64,000 bases of DNA from CAYWKS01 sp964458935. GTDB lineage: Bacteria > Planctomycetota > Phycisphaerae > Phycisphaerales > Zrk34. The first letter of the stretch is position 1. Every line of letters starts with the position of its first letter. A program made the position numbers and the translations under genes. Where the stretch lies: NCBI GenBank assembly GCA_964458935.1, contig CAYWKS010000006.1:1-64000 (forward strand), in the 5' to 3' direction. Shown piece after piece: positions 37,301 through 45,611 of the stretch. The notes beneath the pieces are model-generated. The model saw only the letters and a list, made by a program, of their open reading frames with translations, had not been told where the DNA came from and did not search any database.

Positions 37301-37469
37301 CCTCGACATCCCGGCAGGTGACAAACGTCGCTCGCGGCGGCTCCGTGTTGATGCTCACGACCTGCGGGTTCTCCCAGTCCTCACCGGCCGCGGCCTGCCC
37401 CGCAGCAGCCACAGCAACCGTCGCAAGAACTGGCAACAGGCCCAATACACGCCAGGAGCATAGATTCAT
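34317..37469 (-). CDS. Exported beta-galactosidase (GH2, LacZ-like)
   Basis: 1050 aa. A signal peptide is present (about residues 1-28, cut after AAAGQAAA). The GH2 sugar-binding domain runs to about 240 with a LacZ-style PVGSYRRSFEVP, then an immunoglobulin-like domain, the catalytic barrel (about 350-640), and the LacZ small-chain domain. The acid/base is E485 in WSHGNEAGNG and the nucleophile E558 in LLNEYAHAMGNS. The C-terminal domain shows YGRGPYHSYCDRK. It acts outside the cytoplasm on beta-galactosides, possibly algal or mucin glycans. It belongs to the accessory glycosidase segment. Confidence 0.95.
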   Translation of the reverse strand: MNLCSWRVLGLLPVLATVAVAAAGQAAAGEDWENPQVVSINTEPPRATFVTCRDVEEALSTRYKGRAFVRPLDGLWKFHWVKEAKDRPNDFWRPGIDDSGWAEMPVPGCWQMHGFGTPIYVNIGYGFDKNPPYIGGANGNPVGSYRRSFEVPESWAGRQVYIHFEGVSAAFYLWINGRKVGYHQGSRTPAEFNITQYVQPGSNVVAVEVYRWCDGSYLEDQDGWRMSGIIRSVKLFAAPQVHIRDFFARCDLDEAYRDAELEVDVWVRNSGKQASAGRRVRLHLYDTLDPNRIAGAAVKNTGLIEPGEQVKLTLSLPVKDPAKWGPDTPALYPLVVSLHDQNDLTEEAVACDFGFREIELKDSQLLLNGRPLMIRGVNRVEHDPIEGKTVMPETARRDVVLMKQHNINTARTAHYPHDVAFYDYADEMGLMVIDEADVESHGIRYGADSLAKLPQWRKAHLARGRAVLERDKNRACVIMWSHGNEAGNGMNIKAMDEQAHRLDPTRPTHYHFMGEPKSCDILGGGRPDKPDRWNRYLSIQLLEQFGENPPDRPFLLNEYAHAMGNSVGNLQEYMEVFEKYPHLLGGCIWDWVDQGLFARSEDGTPYVAYGGDFGDEPNDRDFCLNGLVFCDRTLTGKLMEVKKVYQQIAFERGGSSGQVEIMNKSHGMNLSELDFRWELLRDGESVRHGRLNVPAAGPGERAVAMVPPLAGHAMPPGPEYVVHLEARTNQDTTWASKGHVIAREEFVQAGWDFVGPELQTAPRIEQAAGPTLELGGGDWRIVFDKARGQITSYEYRGRKILERGPVPAFWRAELSNDKGLARKWRQAGLDRIRLISNDFKMHVHEAGPAEIVFLQTWRQDAASPGFEVEQNYRVDSTGVVQLDVQVRPLGKLPGQLPRIGLEVIAAKGMERFEWYGRGPYHSYCDRKVGVMLGRYAGTVDDQFVNYPMPQENGNKTDVRWASLTDSDGMGLLVRGAQPLEMSVRHYTTQNLDEAKHTYDLKRINEVVWNIDYRMAPLGNGSCGPGPLKRYWIRPEEMVYTVCFEPIPSER

Positions 37470-37614
37470 GGCAGATTCCTTTCAGCGATGCCACACCACA
37501 CCGGCAGAGGGACATACATCAGCACCCTATACCGTCCAGGCAGGACCGCCTGCGGTCCCACTAAGACCTTAGTGTACTCGGGACAGCCGCCGAACCGCGA
37601 CACTTCACATGCCG

Positions 37615-38076
37615 TCACTGCCTGGCCCATGCACACCACTCAGTGCCCCTGGAATTGACGATGAACAGCAGGACATACTTCCCGTCGATGTGCTTTACAG
37701 TCGGGTTGTGCGGCGCGTTGAACTCACCGTCCCGATCTGGCACCGCGATTCAGATATATTCGAACGGCCCCTCCGGCGTGTCGCCGACATAGTGGGCAAT
37801 TTCACTGGATACCATCCATCCTGTCTCTTTGCCGTCTTTGGCCTGGCCGCCGAAATTATCGTCCGCAGGTCGTTCCCATTGTGCCACGTAGAGATGCACC
37901 TTGCCGTCAGGCCCTATGATCGGGGACGAACCCCAGACGTGGGTATTCTCACGCTTGACCGCCACGCCTAGACACTCCAGGCTCAGGGGCGACCAATCAC
38001 ATTCAGCCAAGACGTTTCCGGGGCTGATTATGTTAACCAACAAGATAAGGGACGGGAGGGAACATTTCATGATCAT
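37615..38076 (-). pseudogene. Broken exported glycosidase (GH43-like N-terminal part)
   Basis: Starts with a signal peptide (MKCSLPSLILLVNIISP...) at 38076/38070. It continues with VWGSSPIIGPDGKVHLYVAQ and HYVGDTPEGPFEYI, typical of the first blades of a five-bladed propeller glycosidase. Then comes an in-frame TGA at 37748-37750. The same frame goes on sensibly as APHNPTVKHIDGKYVLLFIV and ends at 37615. So a nonsense codon splits it and the rest of the enzyme is gone. Exact family uncertain. Divergent from the hydrolase at 38253. Confidence 0.7.
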
Positions 38077-38197
38077 ACTGTATCGCAGTGCCGATGAACA
38101 ATCGAGCCGCACGGGTCATGGGTCCTGCTCGTCGAAGCACCCTTCACGACACGGCGCTGCACGCACCGACAGTCTCGACCAACACGCACCCCGCCGG

Positions 38198-38203
38198 TAT
38201 ACT
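38198..38203 (+). promoter_or_regulatory. -10 element of the alpha/beta hydrolase gene
   Basis: TATACT, in CCGGTATACTGG, about 50 bases before the ATG at 38253. That start has AGGGA five bases upstream, so this gene has an ordinary leader, unlike many others here. Confidence 0.4.
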
Positions 38204-38252
38204 GGATTGCTCCATGAGACATATTTCCGCACACCGCAATGCAGGGAAGAAC

Positions 38253-39587
38253 ATGATTATCCTGTCCGTCTCGAGGCCGTTGGTTGCGATGCTCGTTATA
38301 ATGATTCAGGCACACCTCTGCACCGCGCAAACGGTGCGTTTTCGGGGCGATGTGGTTGACCCAAGCGACAACCTGATCAATGGGGCACAGGTACACTTGA
38401 GCCGCCTGAACGCATCGTGGGTCACCGATGACAATGGCGCCTTCGATATCGAACTTCCGCTCCCCGAAGACTACCAACCGTCTGCCGGTGGCGTGCTCGA
38501 CAAGCTGGAGATCCGGCATCCGGATCATTTGACCCGCAGTATGGAGATCCGGTCGCAGGACTTCTTCGCGCGTAAACAAAGGATCGTCATCCAACCCGTG
38601 CCCATCGATCCGACGATCCCGGGGTTCAAGGGGCGCATGGACCTGAATAATGCAACCATGACCGAATACACCGAGATTCATGTACACCATGAACTTGGTA
38701 GACCGCGACCCGGGTCCTACATCGAGCCCGAAGCGTTCGAAGCCGTTTTCCGCAAGCGGCAGGCCGAGCGCAAGGAAGCGAGGATGCAGCAGGTTCGGTT
38801 TCATATCTATGTTCCCGAAACCACCAAGCGCATCAAGGCCGCCTTCTTCATATCCAGACATGGTTGCGGCAACATTGGTCATCGCGTGTTACGAAAGTTC
38901 GCCCATGAACACGATGTGGCACTGATCGGCGTGAGAGGGGCCGCAGCGCAGCGAGGCTTTTATCCGGTTTCCACCATCAATCCGCATGTGAAGAGGCTGG
39001 CGGAGATGTCAGGCCATCCGGAACTCGTCGACGTGCCATACTTTACATTTGGTCATTCGAACGGGACGGGGTTCGCCACCACCATGGCTGCGGGCAGGCC
39101 GGAGAAAGCCCTGGGCTGGGTCTCCTTCCACTCGGGCTGGAGTTTCTATCTGCAGTTCCCCGGGCTTGAAAAGGTGCCCGGCATGCTGATGCACGGCCCC
39201 AGGGACAAATGGTTCAAGCATGGGCAGGAAGAAGCCATGGCCCACATGAGAAAGCACCGTAACGCCCCGTTCAATCTGACGTGGGAGATCTCCGAAGGCC
39301 ATGGCCCGTCAAACAAGGATGTGACCTGGTCCTATATCGTCGAGTTCTGCAAGGCGGTCATGCGCGTGCGACTGAACCAAGACGGAAGCGTGAAGCCTGT
39401 CGACATCGAGTCGGGTTGGCTCGGCGCCAACTATGACAAAGCCAAAGGTGGTCCGCAGAAGCTCACCATTGCGCCCTACCATTCGTTCCCCGGCGACAAG
39501 ACCGTGGCCCATTGGCTTCCGGATGAGGAGTTCGCCCGGATTTGGCAAGAGTTCTGTCTGCGTGACGCCCGCCGGGAAAACAAATAG
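38253..39587 (+). CDS. Exported alpha/beta hydrolase with N-terminal carboxypeptidase-regulatory-like domain
   Basis: 444 aa. A signal peptide (MIILSVSRPLVAMLVIMIQ, cut near HLCTA) precedes a beta-sandwich of the CarboxypepD_reg type (about residues 28-110). The hydrolase domain follows, with a nucleophile elbow FGHSNGTGF and a likely catalytic His in SEGHGPSN. It resembles feruloyl or acetyl esterases that act on plant or algal polysaccharides; substrate is inferred from glycosidase neighbours. The ATG at 38253 has AGGGAAGAAC ahead of it. An in-frame ATG at 38214 is possible. Confidence 0.82.
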   Translation: MIILSVSRPLVAMLVIMIQAHLCTAQTVRFRGDVVDPSDNLINGAQVHLSRLNASWVTDDNGAFDIELPLPEDYQPSAGGVLDKLEIRHPDHLTRSMEIRSQDFFARKQRIVIQPVPIDPTIPGFKGRMDLNNATMTEYTEIHVHHELGRPRPGSYIEPEAFEAVFRKRQAERKEARMQQVRFHIYVPETTKRIKAAFFISRHGCGNIGHRVLRKFAHEHDVALIGVRGAAAQRGFYPVSTINPHVKRLAEMSGHPELVDVPYFTFGHSNGTGFATTMAAGRPEKALGWVSFHSGWSFYLQFPGLEKVPGMLMHGPRDKWFKHGQEEAMAHMRKHRNAPFNLTWEISEGHGPSNKDVTWSYIVEFCKAVMRVRLNQDGSVKPVDIESGWLGANYDKAKGGPQKLTIAPYHSFPGDKTVAHWLPDEEFARIWQEFCLRDARRENK

Positions 39588-39644
39588 TCTCTCCCCGTTC
39601 CCCGCCGGACGGACCCCACTCTTGCGAAGCGGGACTGGATTTCT

Positions 39645-39943
39645 ACGCCAAACCGCTTACAGATGGTCCACATCATCACGCGGCTGCGCCGGCGCAACGG
39701 ACGGTGCATGTTCCTAACCGAAGGCGAAGCCGCGCCTGTCTCGGCGCCCAGCACGTCGAGGATACCAGTGGTTCTAGCCGGACCTTGCTCGAGGCCATCG
39801 CCAAGGGCCACCGGTGGCAGACCCAACTCGAATGGGGCGCGTACGCCGGGTTGTCCCGAGCGAAGCCGAGGGGCCTCAGCCTGGAGCAACTGCGAAAGCT
39901 TGTCCTGAGCGGCGCCGCAGGGAACTTGCCAGTGAGGTGGTAG
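39645..39943 (+). pseudogene. Degraded recombinase-like C-terminal tail
   Basis: Two overlapping frames carry pieces resembling the end of a large serine recombinase. The frame from 39663 reads VHIITRLRRRNGR, like the family's LRRRGGRK strand. The frame from about 39770 reads LLEAIAKGHRWQTQLEWG, like its L..AIARG..W...L..G helix. A frameshift separates them, and nothing of the catalytic domain remains. Weak but consistent with the transposase remnant 5.5 kb away. Confidence 0.4.
39851..39922 (+). repeat. Paired short repeats of the TGTCC(C/T)GAGCG type
   Basis: TTGTCCCGAGCGAAGCCGAG at 39851 and TTGTCCTGAGCGGCGCCGCA at 39900 are imperfect copies about 49 bases apart. They resemble the dispersed short repeats that appear in many genomes and translate as CPERSRG-like text. 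They fall within the degraded recombinase tail. Confidence 0.5.
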
Positions 39944-39989
39944 GAGCAGCGAAAGGCGTGCCTACACCATTGATGCCACGCGGGCGGGG

Positions 39990-40817
39990 TCAGTGCGTCA
40001 GGAACAGTGGTCGGCCGGCTTGTCGGACGATATCGCGCGTGACGTCGCCGAGCGTACTGTGCAGCAGCAGGCTGTGGTAACTGTCCGCGAGCACGATGAG
40101 GTCTGTGTCATGATGTTTCGCCATCGGCAGTAATTCTGCACGAGCTGATCCGTGACCGCGGAGCAGTTCAACCTGCATGTCGTGCGCGAGGCAGTAGTCG
40201 CATGCCGCGTCGAGAAGATCATTTGCGATGGCTGCATTCTTCTCAAAGGTCATAATCTGGACGGCGGCATCTGGCCAGGGACGCATCTGAACGAACCGCT
40301 TCATCGCATCCGCCGACTGTGCGGAGCCGCTGTATGCGATCATGATACGATGAATACTCCGATACTCAGGGGTGACGGCCACGATGGGCGAAATGTCATG
40401 GCGAATCAACCACGCTATCGTCGCCTCAGGATCGGGGATCAGGGTTTGATCGAAAAGCCCGCGCAGACCGAATACCAGCAGGTCGTGGTGACGGGCTTCA
40501 GCAACCAGATGACTCAGCGGATCGGATTCGGGATGGACCATGCGATACTTGATGTTGGCGGACTCGCATGCCCGAGTGAACTGCGCGGCGATCTTCCCGG
40601 GACGTTGCTGAGCTGTTTCCCAAGGCCGACTCTCGATTCGACGCAGCATCTCCCCCGCACTGCCTATGGTCGGCCAGCCGCCTTTCCAATGCTCCAGGTC
40701 CAGCACGGTGAGGCCGGTCACTTCAGCGTCATGTCTCCGTGCGAGCTCGATCCCTCTGCGGATTACGGTATCGGCATAGAACTCGCGGCCCAAGGCCAGG
40801 AGAATGCGCCGGATCAT
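39990..40817 (-). CDS. Universal stress protein, tandem Usp domains
   Basis: 275 aa, two Usp-like halves. It starts MIRRILLALGREFYADTVIR and has a second half beginning around residue 150 (EYRSIHRIMIAYSGS). The C-terminal half ends GDVTRDIVRQAGRPLFLT, close to the usual ATP-binding GS....VLR...PVLV but lacking a clean G-2X-G-9X-GS motif, so ATP binding is uncertain. It is divergent from the CPA2 antiporter with 149 bases between; Usp genes often sit next to such transporters. Confidence 0.88.
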   Translation of the reverse strand: MIRRILLALGREFYADTVIRRGIELARRHDAEVTGLTVLDLEHWKGGWPTIGSAGEMLRRIESRPWETAQQRPGKIAAQFTRACESANIKYRMVHPESDPLSHLVAEARHHDLLVFGLRGLFDQTLIPDPEATIAWLIRHDISPIVAVTPEYRSIHRIMIAYSGSAQSADAMKRFVQMRPWPDAAVQIMTFEKNAAIANDLLDAACDYCLAHDMQVELLRGHGSARAELLPMAKHHDTDLIVLADSYHSLLLHSTLGDVTRDIVRQAGRPLFLTH

Positions 40818-40966
40818 CAGCAGTTGCCTTTCTCAGGCTTGGCAGCACAATAACGGCTGCGGTCGCTCGAGTTCACCGTGACAGGATGTTCTGCGGAGAA
40901 TAGCCTCCACGATCCGATACGATTGTACCATCGCCTACGCTCGGATAAGAGCAGGACGGGCCACTG

Positions 40967-43003
40967 ATGCACGGCGTGTTTCTACAAGACCTGGCGATGG
41001 TGATGATCGTCGCGGCGGTGGTGGCGACCGTCTTCCGTCGCTTCGGCCAGCCGGTCGTCCTGGGTTACATTCTCGCGGGACTGGTCATCGGCCCGCACAC
41101 GCCGATGATCCCGCTGTCGGTTCAGGATCATCATACGGTCAAACTGCTCGCGGAACTGGGCGTCATCCTGCTGATGTTCGGACTCGGGCTGCACTTTTCG
41201 CTCAGACAACTGGCCAGCGTAGGGGCCACCGCGTTCATCGCCGCGACGATGGAGATCGCGTTGATGCTCGCGATCGGCTATGGCATCGGCCAGATGTTTG
41301 GCTGGTCGGCCATGGACAGCATCTTCCTCGGCGCGATCCTCTCGATTTCCTCGACCACGATTATCGTCAAGGCACTGGAGGAACTGGGCCTGGTCAAGGC
41401 GCGGTTTGCCGAACTGATCTTCGGGATTCTCATCGTTGAAGACATCCTGGCGATCGCGATGATCGCGCTGCTTTCCGGCCTGGCGACGAGCGGTTCGCTG
41501 GAGGCGAGTGAAGTGGCGTTGACGCTCGGGCAGATCACGCTGTTCCTCGCGGCTGTACTGGTGGTCGGGCTACTCGCGGTGCCGCCGCTCGTGCGATCGA
41601 TCGATCGGCGTTGCGGTGCGGAGATCCTGCTGATCGCAACGCTTGGTCTGTGCTTCGGCGTGTCGCTGCTGGCATGGGAACTGGGCTACAGCGTGGCGTT
41701 GGGCGCTTTTCTGATCGGTGCGGTGATCGCCGAGACGCGCGAACACGTCAAGATCGAGAACCTGGTCGCGCCGGTGCGGGACATGTTCAGCGCCGTGTTC
41801 TTTGTGGCGGTGGGGATGCTCATTGAGCCGCCGATGCTGATCGAATATGCCCTGCCGATCGCGGTGATCACGGCGGCCGTGGTGATCGGCAAAGTCGTGA
41901 CCTGCGCATTGGGCACGTTCCTCGCCGGTCACGATCCGCGGACCTCGGCCAAGGTGGGCATGGGGTTAGCGCAGATCGGCGAGTTCTCATTCATCATTGC
42001 ATCGCTGGGCCTGACCCTGGGGGTCACCAGTGACTTCATCTATCCGATCACGGTTATGGTTTCGGCGATCACCACGCTGCTGACGCCGTATCTGATCCGA
42101 TCGGCCGACCCCACAGTGGACCGCTTGGGCCGGGTCATGCCGCCCTTTGTGGTCAACTACATTGAACTGTATAGCGGATGGCTGGCGCAACTGCGCCGAA
42201 GCGGCGGCCGAAGCGGCGACGTTCGCCGGCTGATGCGCCGGCTGAGCCTGCAGGTGGGGTTGAATCTGCTGCTAGTGGCGGTGCTGTTTGCCGCGACCGC
42301 GATCGCGGTCGGCCACGCCGAGGCGTGGTGGCCGGATCTGCCCCGTTGGATCGGTGGCCCGGAAGCAGTCGGCTGGCTGGCGGCAATGGTCTTCTCCCTG
42401 CCGCTGCTCGTGGTCTCGCTCCGCAAGGTTCGGGCGATCGCATCGATCGCGGCCGAAGCAAGCGTGTCGCATCGAGCCGCCGGTGAACAGACCCAAGCGG
42501 TGCGGGCGGTGATCGCCGGGACCATTCACACCGTCGGCTGGACAATTGTTCTCTTGCACCTTGGCGGTATGACCCTCGTCATCACGCCGACCTGGCCTGC
42601 GCTAGTCATCGCGGCGGTGGCGGCGGCGGCGGTCGCCGTGTGGTATAGGCGATCGTTCGAGCGTATCTACTCCAAGGGCCACATCGCGCTGCGTGAGGTG
42701 TTGAGCCAGCCCCCCGAGCCGCCGCCCGCGCCGACCCCTCGGCCGCTGCCGACGGTCCTTCAGGACGCCGAACTTGAAACGGTCGCCATCGCCCCAAATT
42801 CTCCGGCGGCGGGAAAACTGCTCGGCGAACTCCAACTGCGTCAACGAACAGGGGCCAGTGCCGTGGGCATCCAGCGCGATGCGGTGAGCTTGCCCAATCC
42901 CGGGCCGGACGAAGAACTGCAGTCAGGCGATCAGGTGCTGCTGCTGGGAAGCCGAACGCAACTGGATGCCGCCAAGCGCCTGTTGCTGATTGAATCATCC
43001 TGA
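40967..43003 (+). CDS. CPA2-family cation:proton antiporter (KefB/YbaL type) with TrkA-C domain
   Basis: 678 aa. About 12 transmembrane helices (residues 1-385) include GLVIGPHTPM, the helix pair around ISSTTIIVKALEELG and GAFLIGAVIAET, features of Na+/H+ or K+/H+ exchangers. A second hydrophobic block lies around 420-560. The C terminus (about 595-678) is a TrkA-C regulatory domain (GKLLGELQLRQRTGASAVGI). The TrkA-N nucleotide-binding domain normal in KefB is absent. Probably osmotic or pH balance. Divergent from the Usp gene. Confidence 0.9.
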   Translation: MHGVFLQDLAMVMIVAAVVATVFRRFGQPVVLGYILAGLVIGPHTPMIPLSVQDHHTVKLLAELGVILLMFGLGLHFSLRQLASVGATAFIAATMEIALMLAIGYGIGQMFGWSAMDSIFLGAILSISSTTIIVKALEELGLVKARFAELIFGILIVEDILAIAMIALLSGLATSGSLEASEVALTLGQITLFLAAVLVVGLLAVPPLVRSIDRRCGAEILLIATLGLCFGVSLLAWELGYSVALGAFLIGAVIAETREHVKIENLVAPVRDMFSAVFFVAVGMLIEPPMLIEYALPIAVITAAVVIGKVVTCALGTFLAGHDPRTSAKVGMGLAQIGEFSFIIASLGLTLGVTSDFIYPITVMVSAITTLLTPYLIRSADPTVDRLGRVMPPFVVNYIELYSGWLAQLRRSGGRSGDVRRLMRRLSLQVGLNLLLVAVLFAATAIAVGHAEAWWPDLPRWIGGPEAVGWLAAMVFSLPLLVVSLRKVRAIASIAAEASVSHRAAGEQTQAVRAVIAGTIHTVGWTIVLLHLGGMTLVITPTWPALVIAAVAAAAVAVWYRRSFERIYSKGHIALREVLSQPPEPPPAPTPRPLPTVLQDAELETVAIAPNSPAAGKLLGELQLRQRTGASAVGIQRDAVSLPNPGPDEELQSGDQVLLLGSRTQLDAAKRLLLIESS

Positions 43004-43282
43004 AACAGCCACTGCCGTTGCTGCACGCGGAACTTTGCGCGGCATACACGTCTTGTCACCGGTGACACCGCCCGCGCCGCGCACTGCGGTCATTCGCGCT
43101 CGCGTTACCCAAGCAGTGCCAAGCGGTGCCAGTCATGTGGCGATCATGTAACCGCAACTGGCATCGTCCTTCGCACGAGGCTGCGGGAGACAGGCTGCAA
43201 GCGGTCAGGTGACCAGCCTTCGCCAAGGCTACAGCACGGCAGGCGGGGGTTATGATCCCGGGTGGGCCCGGACCCACAACCT
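43004..43282. other. Intergenic gap between antiporter and oxidoreductase
   Basis: 279 bases between convergent stops. I see no gene. A GC-rich inverted repeat, GGGTGGGCCCGGACCC (about 43260-43275), could help terminate the oxidoreductase transcript or the antiporter transcript, but no T run follows. Confidence 0.4.
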
Positions 43283-44596
43283 TCAAGCTTTGCCGGGGAC
43301 GATCGCCCCGTGTTCCTTGAGCAGGGCATGCAACTTATCCAGCGGCACTTTGCCCGGCGTTGTGCTGTCCTTCGCGGCGATGGCGGCTGCGCAGGCGGCG
43401 GCCTGGCCCATTGCCATGCATGGTGCCTGCACCCGCAGACCCGAGTTCGCCAGGCGGTCGCTGGAAACGCAACGCCCGGCCACGATGATATTCTTGCTGC
43501 CCTTTGGGATGAGCGCTGACAGCGGGATGGTCGGGACCGTGCCCGGCTTGAGCGGCTCGGGCTTCACGCCGTGGCGTGTGTGCAAGTCCACCGGATAGAA
43601 CGCGTAGCAGACCGCGTCGGCGAAGTGCCGTCCGCTCCGGTAGTCCTGGACGCTGATCACCGTCTCGCCGTCGATGCGGTAGCTTTCGCGGAACGCGGGT
43701 TCGGGCTGCAGGTGCATCAGGCGCTGCCTGGTCGTGCGCACTTGATTGAGCACGGCCTTGCGTCCGATCAGGCTCGCCTCGGTAACGGTGCGCGAGTTGG
43801 TCGAATCGGCGCCATGGACATAGATCGCGTGCAAGAGGCCCGGCCCGCCGCGATTGGTGGGGCGGCCTGGGTTGTTGGGATTGTTCTCGCCAATCAGGAA
43901 CTGGATCGATCCGGGCTGTCGTTCTTCGTCGCGCAGACGCCGGTGTCCGAGCATGCCCACCACTTCCGCTCCGCCGGTGCAGTCCACGATCTGCTTGCAC
44001 CGCACGCTCCGCCGCGTGCCGAAGCCGACGCAGTAGACCTGCCAGCCACCGCTCGTCGGGGTGATCGCCTGGGGGGATTCGTGATAGCAGATCTTCACGC
44101 CGGCCTGCTCACACTTCTCCTCGGCCAGGATGTAATACAGGTACTGGTTGATGTGCACCTGGTTCTGCCAGTGTCGATGGGGCACCTTTGCGAAGTTCGG
44201 CAGAGTCCCGCCGTCCAGTTCGACGCATTCCTTGACCAGTTCCCAGCCGATGCCGGCGATGATCTGCTTGCCCCACGCGTCGAATAGCCCCGGGAAGCAC
44301 ACCCCGCCGCGTGTGGTCATCCCGCCGAGGTACGACGCACGCTCCATCAACATCGTCTTGGCGCTGGTGCGGCCCGCCTGGATCGCCGCGATCGTCCCCG
44401 CCGATCCGCCGCCGACCACCAGCACGTCGACCTCGTCGGTGATGTCTTGCCCCTTGGGGCCGCCGACGCTCTCGCTGTCTTGCGCCAGGGTGACCTCGGT
44501 CGTCGTCGTCGCGGTCAGGCCGGCGAGTCCGAGCGCGCTCCCCACCAGAAAGGTACGGCGCCACAGCGCCTTGGGATCTGTGTTGGATAGCTGCAT
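43283..44596 (-). CDS. Tat-exported FAD-dependent oxidoreductase
   Basis: 437 aa. The N terminus has a twin-arginine motif, ALWRRTFLVGSALGLAG, then a hydrophobic stretch and the cut near TLAQ. The FAD-binding Rossmann motif is VLVVGGGSAGTIAAIQAG. Other family blocks are ASYLGGMTTRGGVCFPGLFD and CVSSDRLANSGLRVQAPCMA. This matches FAD-dependent oxidoreductases (FAD_oxidored family) common in planctomycetes, many linked to carbohydrate degradation. Substrate unknown. The gene ends 187 bases from tmRNA. Confidence 0.88.
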   Translation of the reverse strand: MQLSNTDPKALWRRTFLVGSALGLAGLTATTTTEVTLAQDSESVGGPKGQDITDEVDVLVVGGGSAGTIAAIQAGRTSAKTMLMERASYLGGMTTRGGVCFPGLFDAWGKQIIAGIGWELVKECVELDGGTLPNFAKVPHRHWQNQVHINQYLYYILAEEKCEQAGVKICYHESPQAITPTSGGWQVYCVGFGTRRSVRCKQIVDCTGGAEVVGMLGHRRLRDEERQPGSIQFLIGENNPNNPGRPTNRGGPGLLHAIYVHGADSTNSRTVTEASLIGRKAVLNQVRTTRQRLMHLQPEPAFRESYRIDGETVISVQDYRSGRHFADAVCYAFYPVDLHTRHGVKPEPLKPGTVPTIPLSALIPKGSKNIIVAGRCVSSDRLANSGLRVQAPCMAMGQAAACAAAIAAKDSTTPGKVPLDKLHALLKEHGAIVPGKA

Positions 44597-44769
44597 GGCG
44601 CGTCCGTTAGTTCATGGGTTGACACAAGAGATTGACGCTGCAAACGCCCACTATGGTACAAACCCATCAACGTTCAAGGGCGGTCGCGGCCTGCACGTCA
44701 ATAACCGTACCGTCAGACTAGAGATGGCCTGCCATGAGCGAGCGTGGGCGCACGCCCACGCAAGTCGAA

Positions 44770-45120
44770 TGGAGCCGGGGGGAGTTGAACCCCCGTCCCG
44801 TGACAGTCAGCACAGCGCCTCTACGTGTGTATCCGATGGTTTGATCTTGACGCGTCCACGGCCATCGGCGGCCTTGGACGGATCCAGCCCCGTTAAAGTT
44901 TAAGCGTCGGGCCCCGGGGCGAGTTCCTCAGCCGAGCCCGCTGTTTTTTTCACCCCGCCTTAGCCGCGGGCGTGCCGCGGCGGGATGTGGCTGTCATTTA
45001 CGCAGCCAGAGCATAGTTGCCAGTGTTGGCATTTATAGTGTGCATCCTTTTTACGAGGCCGGGATGCTCCTCGACACGCCACACTGTGCCTTCCCTGTCC
45101 GGTCGATACCGGTCGGCCCC
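44770..45120 (-). ncRNA. ssrA: tmRNA
   Basis: 351 bases. The ends form the alanine-tRNA-like part: 5' GGGGCCG pairs with 3' CGGCTCC plus discriminator A, with one G-U pair, and the T arm GGGGGTTCAACTCCCCC. CCA is not encoded. The tag frame at 45030-44998 reads ANTGNYALAA then TAA; ALAA is the universal proteolysis signal. Downstream of the tag are GC-rich pseudoknot arms. tmRNA rescues stalled ribosomes with SmpB, which is not in the window. A TACAAT -10 lies 22 bases upstream (45143-45148). Confidence 0.96.
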
Positions 45121-45142
45121 TGTTGTCAAAGATCAGCGCTGT

Positions 45143-45148
45143 ATTGTA
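45143..45148 (-). promoter_or_regulatory. -10 element of ssrA
   Basis: TACAAT on the minus strand, 22 bases before the mature tmRNA 5' end. The extra bases would be removed by RNase P. Confidence 0.4.
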
Positions 45149-45202
45149 CGTCGGCCGGCCCGGGCGGTTCAATGAGCAACTATTGCCCGTCCCGGGTGAG
45201 GC

Positions 45203-45208
45203 TACAAT
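45203..45208 (+). promoter_or_regulatory. -10 element of the gene at 45214, leaderless
   Basis: TACAAT, in GGCTACAATCG, ends five bases before the ATG at 45214. There is no Shine-Dalgarno site. Confidence 0.5.
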
Positions 45209-45213
45209 CGCTC

Positions 45214-45597
45214 ATGCTCAGTCGCTACAAGATCAGGCGCGGCAAGGACGCCCAGGCCCACCGGCCGCCCGAGGGTGTGCGACACGACATCCGCAAGCAT
45301 ACGGGCCACGTTCTCAGCCCCGAGCCACACATGGTCGAGCGTTACCTGGCGGACCCGTCCGACCGGCAGTGGGACGAATTCGCCGGCGCGTACCGCCGTC
45401 TGCTCGAAGCTCGATTTGCCTTGGACGCCGGGCCGTTCGACGCACTTGCGACCAAGGCCCGGGATCGGAACGTGTACCTGGGCTGCAGTTGTCCCACGGC
45501 CAGGAACCCGCGTGTGGACCGGTGCCACACGTGGGTCGCGCTGCAATTCATGGACACGCACTACCCCGTTCTCGACGTGATGTACCCGGACGTCTGA
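45214..45597 (+). CDS. Small conserved-looking protein with Cys/His motif, unknown function
   Basis: 127 aa. The start MLSRYKIRRG follows a -10 element by five bases. The C terminus carries VYLGCSCPTARNPRVDRCHT followed by an aromatic-rich helix, HTWVALQFMDTHYP. The C-x-C...CH arrangement recalls the C-terminal motif of DUF488/DUF4326-type proteins, though the match is loose. The middle is helical and charged. It is divergent from tmRNA and converges with rodA, so it stands alone. Function unknown. Confidence 0.7.
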   Translation: MLSRYKIRRGKDAQAHRPPEGVRHDIRKHTGHVLSPEPHMVERYLADPSDRQWDEFAGAYRRLLEARFALDAGPFDALATKARDRNVYLGCSCPTARNPRVDRCHTWVALQFMDTHYPVLDVMYPDV

Positions 45598-45611
45598 GCC
45601 CGCCTGGTGCC

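Noticed and set aside
37748..37750. Selenocysteine reading of the TGA in the broken glycosidase
   Set aside because: No hairpin of SECIS type seen just downstream and the gene is truncated anyway.
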